DNA from: Synergistales bacterium
GTDB lineage: Bacteria > Synergistota > Synergistia > Synergistales > Thermovirgaceae
NCBI GenBank assembly: GCA_018434645.1
Contig: JAHDOX010000038.1
Coordinates: 1-36,697, forward strand
Direction: 5' to 3'
DNA: 36,697 bases
Shown here in pieces: positions 17,128-24,525 of the stretch. The notes under the pieces are model-generated. The model did no database searches. It had not been told where the DNA came from and saw only the letters and a list, made by a program, of their open reading frames with translations. Numbering within the stretch: position 1 is the stretch's first letter; the number at the start of each line of letters is the position of its first letter. A program made the position numbers and the translations under genes.

Positions 17128-17979
17128 GTGCTGACGTGGCAGTGCGGTTTACTTGAAGGTTTGAGACGCTTCCTTGCGCCGGGGCCGCGGGCCCGTTTCA
17201 CGGCAAGCGTGCTTTCTGGTCTTCTAAGGGTTTACGGGCCCAGAAAGGAAGTCGCTCTCACCAATATGGCCATAACCTTTCCGGAATGGGACATCGCCGA
17301 AAGGAAAAAACTGCTGCGTCGGGTTTACCGCCATTTTGCCTGGATACTCGTGGAGTACCTCGCGACGCTGAATGACCCCGCCTCGGTGCTGGAGTGGTTC
17401 GTGGAGACGGAAGGCAAAAAACTGCTTGACGAGGCCGCAGAAAGCAAAAAAGGAGCGGTCCTCCTTTTCGGCCATTTCGGAAACTGGGAACTTCTCGGAG
17501 GATGGCTGGCCTTTTCAGGGTATCCTATCGATGCCATGGTCAGAGAACCGGAAAACCCTGAACTGCGGGATCTTTTGGAAAGTTACAGGAGCCGCATGGG
17601 CATGGGGACCATAGGCAAGGATTCGTCCCGTGAGCCCATCAAGCGGTTGAAGCATGGCAGGTTTGTCGGAATAGCCGGAGATCAGCACTGGGGAAAGATG
17701 GGAATTGACGTCCCCTTCTTTGGCAGGGACTGCAGCACGGCACCGGGGCCCGCGGCCTACGCTCTTCTTTCGGGGGCCCCGGTGATACCTATCGTGGCCT
17801 ACAGGCTGGCCCCGTTTCGCTACCGTTTTGAAGCCCAGGAGCCGATCGGTGTTCCCGAAGAAGGATCAAGGGAAGAAAAGATCCGGCGAATGACCATTGA
17901 GGCCAACATTGCCCTGGAAAGGATGATACGCCGGGCACCGGAGCAATGGCTCTGGATGCACCGGCGCTGGAGGGACTAA
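17128..17979 (+). CDS. LpxL/HtrB-type lysophospholipid acyltransferase (lipid A biosynthesis)
   Basis: This is a membrane-associated acyltransferase of the LpxL/LpxM (HtrB/MsbB) family that adds secondary acyl chains to lipid A. The signature GHFGNWE, carrying the catalytic His and acidic residue, is present with GIAGDQHWGKMGIDVPFFGR and the C-terminal PEQWLWMHRRWRD typical of this family. At 283 aa it is full length. Its presence indicates an outer membrane with lipid A. The start is probably GTG 17128, with AGAAGG ten bases upstream; no ATG is available nearby. It converges on the tautomerase gene with a 4-bp overlap of ends. Confidence 0.9.
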   Translation: MLTWQCGLLEGLRRFLAPGPRARFTASVLSGLLRVYGPRKEVALTNMAITFPEWDIAERKKLLRRVYRHFAWILVEYLATLNDPASVLEWFVETEGKKLLDEAAESKKGAVLLFGHFGNWELLGGWLAFSGYPIDAMVREPENPELRDLLESYRSRMGMGTIGKDSSREPIKRLKHGRFVGIAGDQHWGKMGIDVPFFGRDCSTAPGPAAYALLSGAPVIPIVAYRLAPFRYRFEAQEPIGVPEEGSREEKIRRMTIEANIALERMIRRAPEQWLWMHRRWRD

Positions 17980-18170
17980 AGAGATTGTTTCTCGCAAAAA
18001 AGCGTTCCCGCTGCGGCGTAGTTTTCTCTCGACATTTCGGAAAGAATGATCCGCACCGTTTCGGGCTTCACGTCCAGGCTTTCGCAGACGGCTCTCGTTA
18101 CGTTTTTGACGAGGGCCTTCTTTTTCCCCAGGTCTCGCCCTTCAAGCATATGTATCTCGATGACTGGCAT
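17976..18170 (-). CDS. 4-oxalocrotonate tautomerase family protein
   Basis: This small enzyme (64 aa) belongs to the tautomerase superfamily, which uses the N-terminal proline exposed after Met removal as general base. MPVIEIHMLEGRD at the N terminus shows the required Pro2, and VKPETVRIILSEM matches the family core. The length is typical of 4-OT/DmpI-like proteins. The substrate in this organism is unknown; these proteins are often found outside aromatic degradation pathways. GGAGG ten bases upstream supports ATG 18170. It lies 40 bases downstream of mnmE and is probably co-transcribed with it. Confidence 0.88.
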   Translation of the reverse strand: MPVIEIHMLEGRDLGKKKALVKNVTRAVCESLDVKPETVRIILSEMSRENYAAAGTLFCEKQSL

Positions 18171-18210
18171 TCGGCTTTCACCTCCTTCAGTCTCTTCTGG
18201 ATTTGATCTT

Positions 18211-19578
18211 TCATTTGCCGATGCAGAAATTCTGGAAGATCGTATCGAGGAGCGAATCATCGGCTGCAATGCCCAAGATCCTCTCCAGGCATTTCCTCGC
18301 GTCCAGAAGCCCCGCTGCGGCGGCATCCTCGCCTGGTCCTGACGCAAAGGCTTCGAGGGAATGCTTTACGGCCTCCAAGGCGAGGCGAAGCTCATCCAGC
18401 TGGCGGGCCGTCGTATTGAGCCCCTCGTCGAGGGTCCCTTCCCCCAGAAAAAGCGATACAACATCTTCTTTGAGTTCCTCCACGCCCGAACCGGTCTGGG
18501 CGGAGATTATCCTGACGGGGCTTTCCGGAAGCAGGGACCGGACCTGACTTTCCTTCACGATCAGGGGAAGATCGGCCTTGTTCACTGCTACGATGTGAGG
18601 CTTGTCCCCGAGATGGGAGGCGATCTCGCGATCCTCTTCTGTTAGCGGTTCGTTTCCGTCTATGACCCAAATCCTGACGTCCGACTCACGGAGGGCGTTG
18701 CGAGCCCTCGCCACGCCTATGGCCTCCACCTCGTCGGAAGGGTGTCTGATTCCCGCTGTATCCACTAGCCTGAGTGGGACCCCCTTGTGGGTGAGGACCT
18801 CCTCGATGATGTCCCGTGTTGTCCCGGGTATGGACGTTACTATGGCCCTCGCTTCCGAAAGGAACGCGTTGAGCAGTGAGGATTTCCCGACATTCGGGCG
18901 TCCGACCAGGGCAACCCGGATTCCTTCGCGCAGTAGGTTCCCGCTTGCAGCCCGCCTGGTCAAACCGGACAGACGGTCTGATATTTCATGGAGCCGCCCG
19001 GCCGCTTCCTCTTTTTCCAAAAGCGGTATGTCCTCCTCGGGAAAGTCAAGCCCCGCCTCCACAAGGGCGCTGAACTCCAGGAGCCCTTCGTAGATATCCC
19101 TGACCTGCTTCGAGAAATCCCCGGAAAGGCTCCTTGCGGCAGCCTTGAGGGCTTCCGCGCTTCTGGCGCGGATGAGTCCGATAACCGCTTCGGCCTGTGC
19201 GAGGTCGATGCGTCCGTTCAAAAACGCCCTCCGGGTGAATTCTCCCGGGCCTGCCATTCGGGCGCCCCTTGCAAGTACTTCCTCAAGACATCTGCGAACA
19301 GCCAGGGACCCGCCGTGGCAGTGAATTTCGGCCACCTCCTCGCCCGTGTAACTGTAAGGAGCCTTGAACCACACGGCCAAAACCTCGTCGATGACTTCCC
19401 CCGAAGCGTCTCTTATACGGCCGTAGTTCATGAATCTCGGCGGGCTTTGAGAAAGCGGCCTGGTGCCCCGGAAAAAGCCGTCCACGAGGTCGCGGGCACC
19501 TGCCCCCGAAATCTTTACGATCCCGATACCCGCTTCGCCCCAGGCCGTAGCTACCGCTGCTATGATATCGCTGTTCAT
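18211..19578 (-). CDS. mnmE: tRNA modification GTPase MnmE
   Basis: MnmE works with MnmG to install 5-carboxymethylaminomethyl-type groups on wobble U34 of several tRNAs. The N-terminal formyl-THF-binding domain includes GIGIVKISG and GEFTRRAFLNGRIDLAQAEAV. The inserted G domain has P-loop GRPNVGKSS, TTRD, DTAG and NKAD. The protein ends in the diagnostic CxGK box (FCIGK). The length of 455 aa is standard. GGAGGG precedes ATG 19578. It is the first gene of a two-gene minus-strand unit with the tautomerase. MnmG is not in the window. Confidence 0.97.
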   Translation of the reverse strand: MNSDIIAAVATAWGEAGIGIVKISGAGARDLVDGFFRGTRPLSQSPPRFMNYGRIRDASGEVIDEVLAVWFKAPYSYTGEEVAEIHCHGGSLAVRRCLEEVLARGARMAGPGEFTRRAFLNGRIDLAQAEAVIGLIRARSAEALKAAARSLSGDFSKQVRDIYEGLLEFSALVEAGLDFPEEDIPLLEKEEAAGRLHEISDRLSGLTRRAASGNLLREGIRVALVGRPNVGKSSLLNAFLSEARAIVTSIPGTTRDIIEEVLTHKGVPLRLVDTAGIRHPSDEVEAIGVARARNALRESDVRIWVIDGNEPLTEEDREIASHLGDKPHIVAVNKADLPLIVKESQVRSLLPESPVRIISAQTGSGVEELKEDVVSLFLGEGTLDEGLNTTARQLDELRLALEAVKHSLEAFASGPGEDAAAAGLLDARKCLERILGIAADDSLLDTIFQNFCIGK

Positions 19579-19818
19579 TGCCGCCCTCCGATATGCTTTT
19601 TTCCTTTATGCCTAGATCATACGACAAGTCACCTTGCATGAACATGCAAGAAATTCAGGATGTGCCCCGCAAGATCGACTTCGACATCTATAACGCTTTT
19701 TTTGACTGCTGACCGGGTACGTTTTTCATGATAACTTTGATGTAATCGAAGCTTTCAGGATAGCGGCATAGAGGTGGGCAAGCTTCACTTTGGCCAAGCA
19801 GGCGAAGAAAGGGGAAGC

Positions 19819-20829
19819 ATGGTGAAAGATACTTCCAGCGCTGTTCTGGCAGGGGATGTAGGCGGAACAAAGACGAACCTCGCCATTTTCGACCTTTCAA
19901 GCTTCCCGGGACCGCCCATTGCGGAGGCCACGTTCCGGAGCAGGGATTACCATGGAGTGGACGACATCCTTGGGGAATTTCTGTCGCGCCTGGATTTTAA
20001 GGTAGAGCGCGGGGCGCTCGGGGTAGCGGGTCCGGTGTTAAGCGGCAGGGCGAAGGTTACGAATCTTCCCTGGATCGTGGACGAGCGTGACCTCATGGAA
20101 AGACTGGGCCTGAAGTCTTTAAAACTTCTGAACGACCTTGTGGCCTTCGCTAATGCCGTGCCTGTTTTGGGTCCAAAAGACCTTTTGGTCCTGAACGAAG
20201 GCAGCCCCGATCCCAAGGGTACAAGGGCTGTTATCGCACCGGGTACCGGATTGGGGCAGGCCTTTTTGACCTGGTGTCCTGAAGGTTGTCGGGCCTATCC
20301 GTCGGAAGGAGGGCACGCCGATTTCGCTCCGAGGGGAAAACTACAGGTTAGCCTTCTCGAGTATCTGGGAAAAAGCAGGGAACATGTCAGCTACGAACAC
20401 GTCGCTTCCGGGAACGGGCTTCTGGAAATCTACAGGTTCCTCAAGGAATCGGGTTATTCCGAGCCCCCCTGGCTGCGCGATGAAATTGTCGCCTTGGAGG
20501 ATCCGGTTCCCCTGATCCTGAAACATGCCGCCGGTGACGGACCTGCCTGTTCCATCTGTGAGAAGACCCTTTCCGTCTTTCTCTCGGTCTTCGGCGCAGC
20601 CGCGGGGAATGTGGCGCTCCATTTCATGGCAACAGGTGGCGTTTACCTGGGTGGAGGCATTCCTCCAAGGATAACCGGCGCGCTGCAGGGCGCGGATTTC
20701 AGGAAGGCGTTTGGTACAAAAGGCAGGTTCTCGGGCCTCGTGGAGGATATACCCCTTTACGTGATAATGAACCCTCGATCGGCCCTTTTGGGTGCTGCCC
20801 GGTATGTATCCCTTGCCGGACTATTGTAG
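19819..20829 (+). CDS. glk: Glucokinase (Glk, Pfam glucokinase family)
   Basis: This ATP-dependent glucokinase makes glucose 6-phosphate. The phosphate-1 motif GDVGGTKTNLAIF at the N terminus, the sugar-binding NLPWIVDE and LNDLVAFANAVP, the IAPGTGLGQAF adenosine region and the EGGHADFAPRG block identify the E. coli Glk-type family rather than a ROK kinase (no CxCGxxGC zinc motif). The length of 336 aa is normal. AAGGGGAAG supports ATG 19819; the upstream extension to 19774 has no SD. The gene is divergent from mnmE across a 240-bp region with TTGACT near 19700 but no convincing -10. A bidirectional terminator follows. Confidence 0.92.
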   Translation: MVKDTSSAVLAGDVGGTKTNLAIFDLSSFPGPPIAEATFRSRDYHGVDDILGEFLSRLDFKVERGALGVAGPVLSGRAKVTNLPWIVDERDLMERLGLKSLKLLNDLVAFANAVPVLGPKDLLVLNEGSPDPKGTRAVIAPGTGLGQAFLTWCPEGCRAYPSEGGHADFAPRGKLQVSLLEYLGKSREHVSYEHVASGNGLLEIYRFLKESGYSEPPWLRDEIVALEDPVPLILKHAAGDGPACSICEKTLSVFLSVFGAAAGNVALHFMATGGVYLGGGIPPRITGALQGADFRKAFGTKGRFSGLVEDIPLYVIMNPRSALLGAARYVSLAGLL

Positions 20830-20862
20830 TTTCGTTGCCTTTGTAGCTGCTCAGGGTCAAAT

Positions 20863-20902
20863 GAAAGGGGAGCCCTCAAAAAATACATGCGGGCTCCCTT
20901 TC
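20863..20902. terminator. Bidirectional terminator between glk and aminotransferase
   Basis: GGGAGCCC (20868-20875) and GGGCTCCC (20891-20898) form an 8-bp GC stem, flanked by AAAG and CTTT runs that extend it around a one-base bulge. The T-rich arm is on the plus side and the A-rich arm gives U residues on the minus side. It lies between two converging genes and can end both transcripts. Confidence 0.7.
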
Positions 20903-20924
20903 GTGACTTTGTTCAAACACATGC

Positions 20925-22130
20925 TCAGGCGAATTCGCGGATCGCTTCGCCGAGCCTCTTTATTCCCTCCTTCGTATCTTCCGGAGATGCGAAGGTAAAG
21001 CACATCCTGAAATTGTGCTTCCCGCCCCCGTTCGGGTAGAAGGGTTCGCCCAGGACGAAGGCGACTTTTTTCTCGATGGCCTTGTCGAAAAGATCCCTGG
21101 CCGGGATGTTGGGTGTCTCGATCCAGTAGAAGAAACCGCCCTTGGGGGTTTGGTACTTGACCTGGTCTTTGGGCAGATAAGTTTTAAAGGCTTCTTCCAT
21201 GGCGTCGCGTTTATCGCGGTAGTGGTCGATTATTTTGGGTAAAAAGGCGTCAAGATACCCCAGTCGGCAGTATTCGTAGACCATGGCCTGGGCGACGACG
21301 CTGGTGCAGACGTCAACTCCCTGTTTGAAGACGGTCATCTTCCTTATCAGTTCCCGTTTCCCGACGCACCATGCGACTCTGGTCCCCGGGGCGAGGATCT
21401 TGGAGAAGCTGCTTGCGAAAACGACTCGTCCACTTTTGTCCATGGAAAAGATCGGTGGCAGGTCTTCTCCGTCGAAGCGAACGTAACCGTACGGGTCGTC
21501 TTCGAGGATTACTAGATTGTGTTCTTCGGCGATTTCAAGGAGCTTTTTCCTGCGTTCCACGGAAAGGTCGCAGCCAAGGGGATTGTGGAAGTTTACGATG
21601 GTGTAGACGAACTTGATCTTCTTGCCCTGTTTCTTTGCCTTGTCGATTATTTCCGGAAGAAGCTCCACCTTCATGCCGTCTTTGTCGCAGGGAACGGTGA
21701 GAAACTCGGCCCCGTGGTTATACATGGTGAGCGTGGCGCCAACGAAAGTAGGTTCCTCGCAGATGACGCAGTCCCCCTTGTCCAGCAGTGCCCAGCAAAG
21801 AAGGTCGATGACCTGCGTGGAACCGGTGGTGATGAGCATCTCGTCCAGTTCGGGCTTTCGCCCCATTCTGGGAGCTGTCCATTCGCACAGGAACTCCTTG
21901 AGAGGCTGGTAGCCCTCAGTGGTTCCGTACTGCAGGACATCCTTGCCTTCCCGGTCGAATATGCCTGCCGCCTCCTTGAACTGGCCTATCGGGAATATCT
22001 CCGGGTCGGGCATTCCCCCGGCAAAGGAGATCATCCCCGGCTGGCGGATAACGTGAAGCATATCACGAATCGGAGAAGGCTTCACTTTGCGGCTTGCCTC
22101 ACTGTAAATCGAGTCCAGAAACGAGCTCAA
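20925..22130 (-). CDS. PLP-dependent aminotransferase, class I/II (LysN / 2-aminoadipate type)
   Basis: This is a fold-type I aminotransferase that moves an amino group between an amino acid and a 2-oxo acid. The substrate-binding FAGGMPDPEIFP, the LQYGTTEGYQPLKEFL segment, NFHNPLG, EDDPYGYVRF and the PLP-lysine motif SSFSKILAPGTRVAW place it with the MocR-C/LysN-like group, which act on 2-aminoadipate, aromatic or branched-chain substrates. The precise substrate is undetermined. The conventional ATG (22148) lies upstream of the SD: GGGAGGGA sits between it and TTG 22130, so I take TTG as start (401 aa). It is probably used in amino acid fermentation. Confidence 0.87.
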   Translation of the reverse strand: MSSFLDSIYSEASRKVKPSPIRDMLHVIRQPGMISFAGGMPDPEIFPIGQFKEAAGIFDREGKDVLQYGTTEGYQPLKEFLCEWTAPRMGRKPELDEMLITTGSTQVIDLLCWALLDKGDCVICEEPTFVGATLTMYNHGAEFLTVPCDKDGMKVELLPEIIDKAKKQGKKIKFVYTIVNFHNPLGCDLSVERRKKLLEIAEEHNLVILEDDPYGYVRFDGEDLPPIFSMDKSGRVVFASSFSKILAPGTRVAWCVGKRELIRKMTVFKQGVDVCTSVVAQAMVYEYCRLGYLDAFLPKIIDHYRDKRDAMEEAFKTYLPKDQVKYQTPKGGFFYWIETPNIPARDLFDKAIEKKVAFVLGEPFYPNGGGKHNFRMCFTFASPEDTKEGIKRLGEAIREFA

Positions 22131-22236
22131 AACACATCCCTCCCACATTAAGGTTTCTCGGCTTTTGCTCTTCTAAGGCTTTTGGCTCTGTTTGTTTTAC
22201 AGACAGCACATCAAGTGCGCCGCCCTTTAAAGCTAT

Positions 22237-22875
22237 CTATTGGTCCCCAACCAGGGCTTCCGTTTCGTTCCTTATGCGCGTTAATCGCCTTTCGGTAGGC
22301 GGGTGCGAGTTGAATCCGTTAGGTGAGGTAGCGTAACCAGCTTCTTTCATCCTCAGCATGGAGTTGTAAAGGCCCCACGGATCGTACCCTGCCATGGCAG
22401 CAAGACGGATGCCGTTAACGTCCGCCTCGATCTCCTGTTCCCTGCTGAATCCGGCTTCGGCCAGCGCCAAGCCGACGCCGTAAGCACCCTTGACCAGATC
22501 GCTCTCGTCTTCTATAGCTGATTTGTAAAGCAGGTACCACAAGAGGCTCCGACCCATCATCTGGTTGAAATGGCCGCTTTTTATGTGCCCTATTTCGTGG
22601 GCCAGAATGCCCGCCAGTTCGTCGCTGGTTTTCAATATTTCGAGCAGCCCGGTAGTTACATGAACGGAGTATTTGTTGAGCTGGAACGAAACCCAGGCGT
22701 TTGGTTCTTTCCTCTTTTCTATATGGACCGGTCCGGGGTTCGAAATACCGGCGGTACTAGTCAGCCTTTCCCATACGACTGGAACCACGGACTCGCTGAG
22801 GGCGGCATCCGCGGGAGCGAAAGAAACGACTGTAACCAATGTCAGAAAAACTGCTAACATAAAGGGCTTTTTCAT
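22237..22875 (-). CDS. Exported M48-family metallopeptidase
   Basis: This zinc metalloprotease (212 aa) has a Sec signal peptide: MKKP, a hydrophobic core to about residue 18, and a likely cleavage after ADA at 24. The catalytic HEIGH motif is His93-Glu94-His97, and the third ligand Glu148 lies in EQEIEADVNGIRL. NSHPPTERRL near the C terminus is the usual M48 closing motif. It resembles periplasmic M48 proteases without extra TPR domains, probably acting in envelope protein quality control. The start at ATG 22875 is set by an AAGGGGGG SD and the signal peptide. It has its own extended -10 promoter. Confidence 0.92.
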   Translation of the reverse strand: MKKPFMLAVFLTLVTVVSFAPADAALSESVVPVVWERLTSTAGISNPGPVHIEKRKEPNAWVSFQLNKYSVHVTTGLLEILKTSDELAGILAHEIGHIKSGHFNQMMGRSLLWYLLYKSAIEDESDLVKGAYGVGLALAEAGFSREQEIEADVNGIRLAAMAGYDPWGLYNSMLRMKEAGYATSPNGFNSHPPTERRLTRIRNETEALVGDQ

Positions 22876-22908
22876 GGGGTCATCCCCCCTTTTCCCGTTT
22901 TCAATCAT

Positions 22909-22920
22909 ATTATACCAACT
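22909..22920 (-). promoter_or_regulatory. Extended -10 promoter for the M48 peptidase gene
   Basis: On the minus strand the sequence reads TTGGTATAATATG, a perfect TATAAT (22909-22914) with the TGn extended -10. There is no clear -35, which extended -10 promoters can do without. It lies about 35 bases upstream of the start codon. It diverges from the leader promoter at 23004. Confidence 0.5.
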
Positions 22921-23003
22921 TTCCCCTTCAGGTATCCGCCGAAACCACTGTTTTAGTTTTTTTATAAAGGCAACCGGAGTAGTGGGGCACGCCAGGTCTC
23001 GGG

Positions 23004-23032
23004 TTGACTGCAGTGTTCGGGTGTGATATACA
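23004..23032 (+). promoter_or_regulatory. Sigma70-type promoter of the serine operon leader
   Basis: TTGACT (23004-23009) and TATACA (23027-23032) are separated by exactly 17 bases, each one mismatch from consensus. Transcription would begin near 23039, about 28 bases before the leader ORF. No other good promoter is visible before the aminotransferase gene at 23359, so this should drive the whole operon through the leader. Confidence 0.75.
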
Positions 23033-23067
23033 TATCGCAACATTTTTTCAGAGGGTGGCACCGTGCG

Positions 23068-23193
23068 ATGATTGAAGTCAGGCAGCTTCTCAGACTCGAC
23101 CGCGGTATGTCCGGTTCCGGGTTTTGCTCTTCCGGTTGTTCCGGAAGGGCATGTGCCGTTATGGAGTCCGGCTCCGCACCACCCTGGGCGTAA
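23068..23193 (+). CDS. Ser/Gly/Cys-rich leader peptide (41 aa), candidate attenuator peptide
   Basis: This short ORF has an AGAGGG SD about 12 bases upstream and begins about 28 bases after a strong promoter. The peptide contains 7 Ser, 6 Gly and 3 Cys. Residues 13-29 alone hold 5 Ser, 5 Gly and 3 Cys out of 17 (core reads SGSGFCSSGCSGRAC). Six of the seven Ser codons are TCC. An intrinsic terminator follows 29 bases after the stop, and the next genes are a serine-pathway aminotransferase and SerA. Serine, glycine and cysteine all derive from that pathway. I infer a leader peptide whose slow translation during serine shortage prevents termination. A modified Cys-containing peptide product is the alternative, but no maturase or exporter is adjacent. 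Confidence 0.7.
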   Translation: MIEVRQLLRLDRGMSGSGFCSSGCSGRACAVMESGSAPPWA

Positions 23194-23222
23194 AGCACCC
23201 TTGTTTTAACCAGTAGAACCAG

Positions 23223-23258
23223 GAGGGGACCGGACCAGTTCCGGTCCCCTCTTTTTTT
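23223..23258 (+). terminator. Leader terminator (attenuator) upstream of the serine operon
   Basis: AGGGGACCGGA (23224-23234) pairs perfectly with TCCGGTCCCCT (23240-23250), plus a flanking G-C pair, with a 5-base loop, followed by seven T residues (23252-23258). It lies between the leader ORF and the first structural gene and no promoter is seen after it, so transcripts must read through it to express the operon. Its 5' arm is complementary to leader segments: TCCGGTTCC at 23110-23118 (9 pairs, one wobble), and partly to 23167-23175 and 23179-23187. These are candidate antiterminator partners. A second small hairpin, GCCCT/AGGGC at 23320-23332, lies just before the SD at 23341. Confidence 0.85.
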
Positions 23259-23358
23259 GATGTGTGACCTCCAGGGCACGCATCAAATCAGAAGGCAACG
23301 TCTTTGGTTTTTTACATGCGCCCTGTAAGGGCGTGCTCTCGGAGGGAGGTTCCATTAT

Positions 23359-24525
23359 ATGACGAGGTACCTTTTTACGCCTGGCCCGGTACCGCTTGAT
23401 GGCAGGGTGTCGTCGGTGATGGCGGAACCTGTTGCAGGTCACAGGAGCAGAGAGTTTGCCGTGTTGCTTTTGAGGGTCCAAAACAGACTAAGAGACCTTT
23501 TGCGCTCCGCAGAGCCGGTGCCCCTTATACCCGGTTCCGGAACGGGGGCTATGGAAGCGTTGGCGGTAAATTTTACAGGCCCCGGCAGCAAGGTGATTTC
23601 CGTTTCATGCGGGGTCTTCGGCGAACGGTTCCGGGAAATAGCGCGAAGGTGCGGGGCGGAGGTGGCTCCCTTTGACATAGAACCAGGCAGGCCCTGCCTT
23701 CCCGAGGACGTGCTCGAAGCCTGCAGGATCCATCCCGACGCGGATGTGCTTCTTCTAACCCACAATGAGACCTCGACGGGGGTTTGCAACCCTCTGGAAG
23801 AGATTTGCCGGGCCTTGCCGAAGGAGCGGCCACTGATCCTTGTGGATGCTGTGAGCTCCCTCGGGGTAGTGCCGCTTTACCCTGAAAAATGGGGTGTCGA
23901 CGCCTTGGCGTCTTGCTCGCAGAAAGGCCTTATGGCGCCGCCCGGGCTGGGTATCTGTTGGTTGTCGCCACGGGCGCGCGAGGTCCTTTCGAAAGGGCGG
24001 GAAGCCCCTACTGTCTTTTTCGACTTAAAGGCCTTTTTGTCGGGGTTAGAAAGGGAGGAGCCTTCGGTTCCATACACGCCGCCGGTTACCGTAATCCGGG
24101 CTCTGGATGCGGCCCTCGACGGTATTTTGCAAGAAGGCAGCCGAAAACGCTTCACAGCGCGCAGGCGTTTCGCGCGCTCCCTGGCGGCAGGAATGGAAAG
24201 CATGGGTCTTAAACTATTCGTAGAACAAAAAGAGCACAGATCACCCGGCGTGACGGCGGTGGAAATTCCTGAAAACCGCGCGGAGGACGTAAGGAAGGCA
24301 CTTTCGGATATAGGGCTTGAGACGGCGGGCGGCCAGGGCAAGCTCAAAGGCCGCATTTTCCGTGTAGGCCATTTTACACGGGAAGACTGGCCGGAGATTT
24401 GCCTGATTTTGGGGTCCCTCTGGGCGGCCTGTCGCGAGGCGGGTATAAGTCTGAGAGAGCCTGATTTGAAAAATATCCGCGAGGTTTACGAAAGGGAGGA
24501 TGTGCCATGTGGGAAATCCTTGTAA
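23359..24525 (+). CDS. Class V aminotransferase (serine-pathway; phosphoserine or Ser/Ala-glyoxylate type)
   Basis: This is a 388-aa PLP enzyme of the class V family, related to alanine-glyoxylate/serine-pyruvate aminotransferases. The N-terminal YLFTPGPVPLD and HRSREF, GSGTGAMEA, THNETSTGVCNPLEE, VDAVSSLG and the PLP lysine Lys189 (SCSQKGLMAPPGLG) are characteristic. It overlaps serA by 19 bp. Several bacteria and archaea that lack classical SerC use this type of enzyme with SerA to convert 3-phosphohydroxypyruvate to phosphoserine. That role is inferred here from the operon; glyoxylate transamination is the alternative. A strong SD, GGAGGGAGG, precedes the start. Confidence 0.88.
   Translation: MTRYLFTPGPVPLDGRVSSVMAEPVAGHRSREFAVLLLRVQNRLRDLLRSAEPVPLIPGSGTGAMEALAVNFTGPGSKVISVSCGVFGERFREIARRCGAEVAPFDIEPGRPCLPEDVLEACRIHPDADVLLLTHNETSTGVCNPLEEICRALPKERPLILVDAVSSLGVVPLYPEKWGVDALASCSQKGLMAPPGLGICWLSPRAREVLSKGREAPTVFFDLKAFLSGLEREEPSVPYTPPVTVIRALDAALDGILQEGSRKRFTARRRFARSLAAGMESMGLKLFVEQKEHRSPGVTAVEIPENRAEDVRKALSDIGLETAGGQGKLKGRIFRVGHFTREDWPEICLILGSLWAACREAGISLREPDLKNIREVYEREDVPCGKSL

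Noticed and set aside
19579..19818. Riboswitch or RNA gene between mnmE and glk
   Set aside because: Only a TTGACT near 19700 and AT-rich sequence are seen. There is no conserved riboswitch core or stable multi-stem structure.
23068..23193. Precursor of a ribosomally made, Cys-modified peptide
   Set aside because: The Cys spacing (CxxxCxxxxC) is suggestive, but there is no radical SAM or other maturase, protease or exporter nearby. The serine operon and terminator context explain the composition better. Kept as an alternative only.
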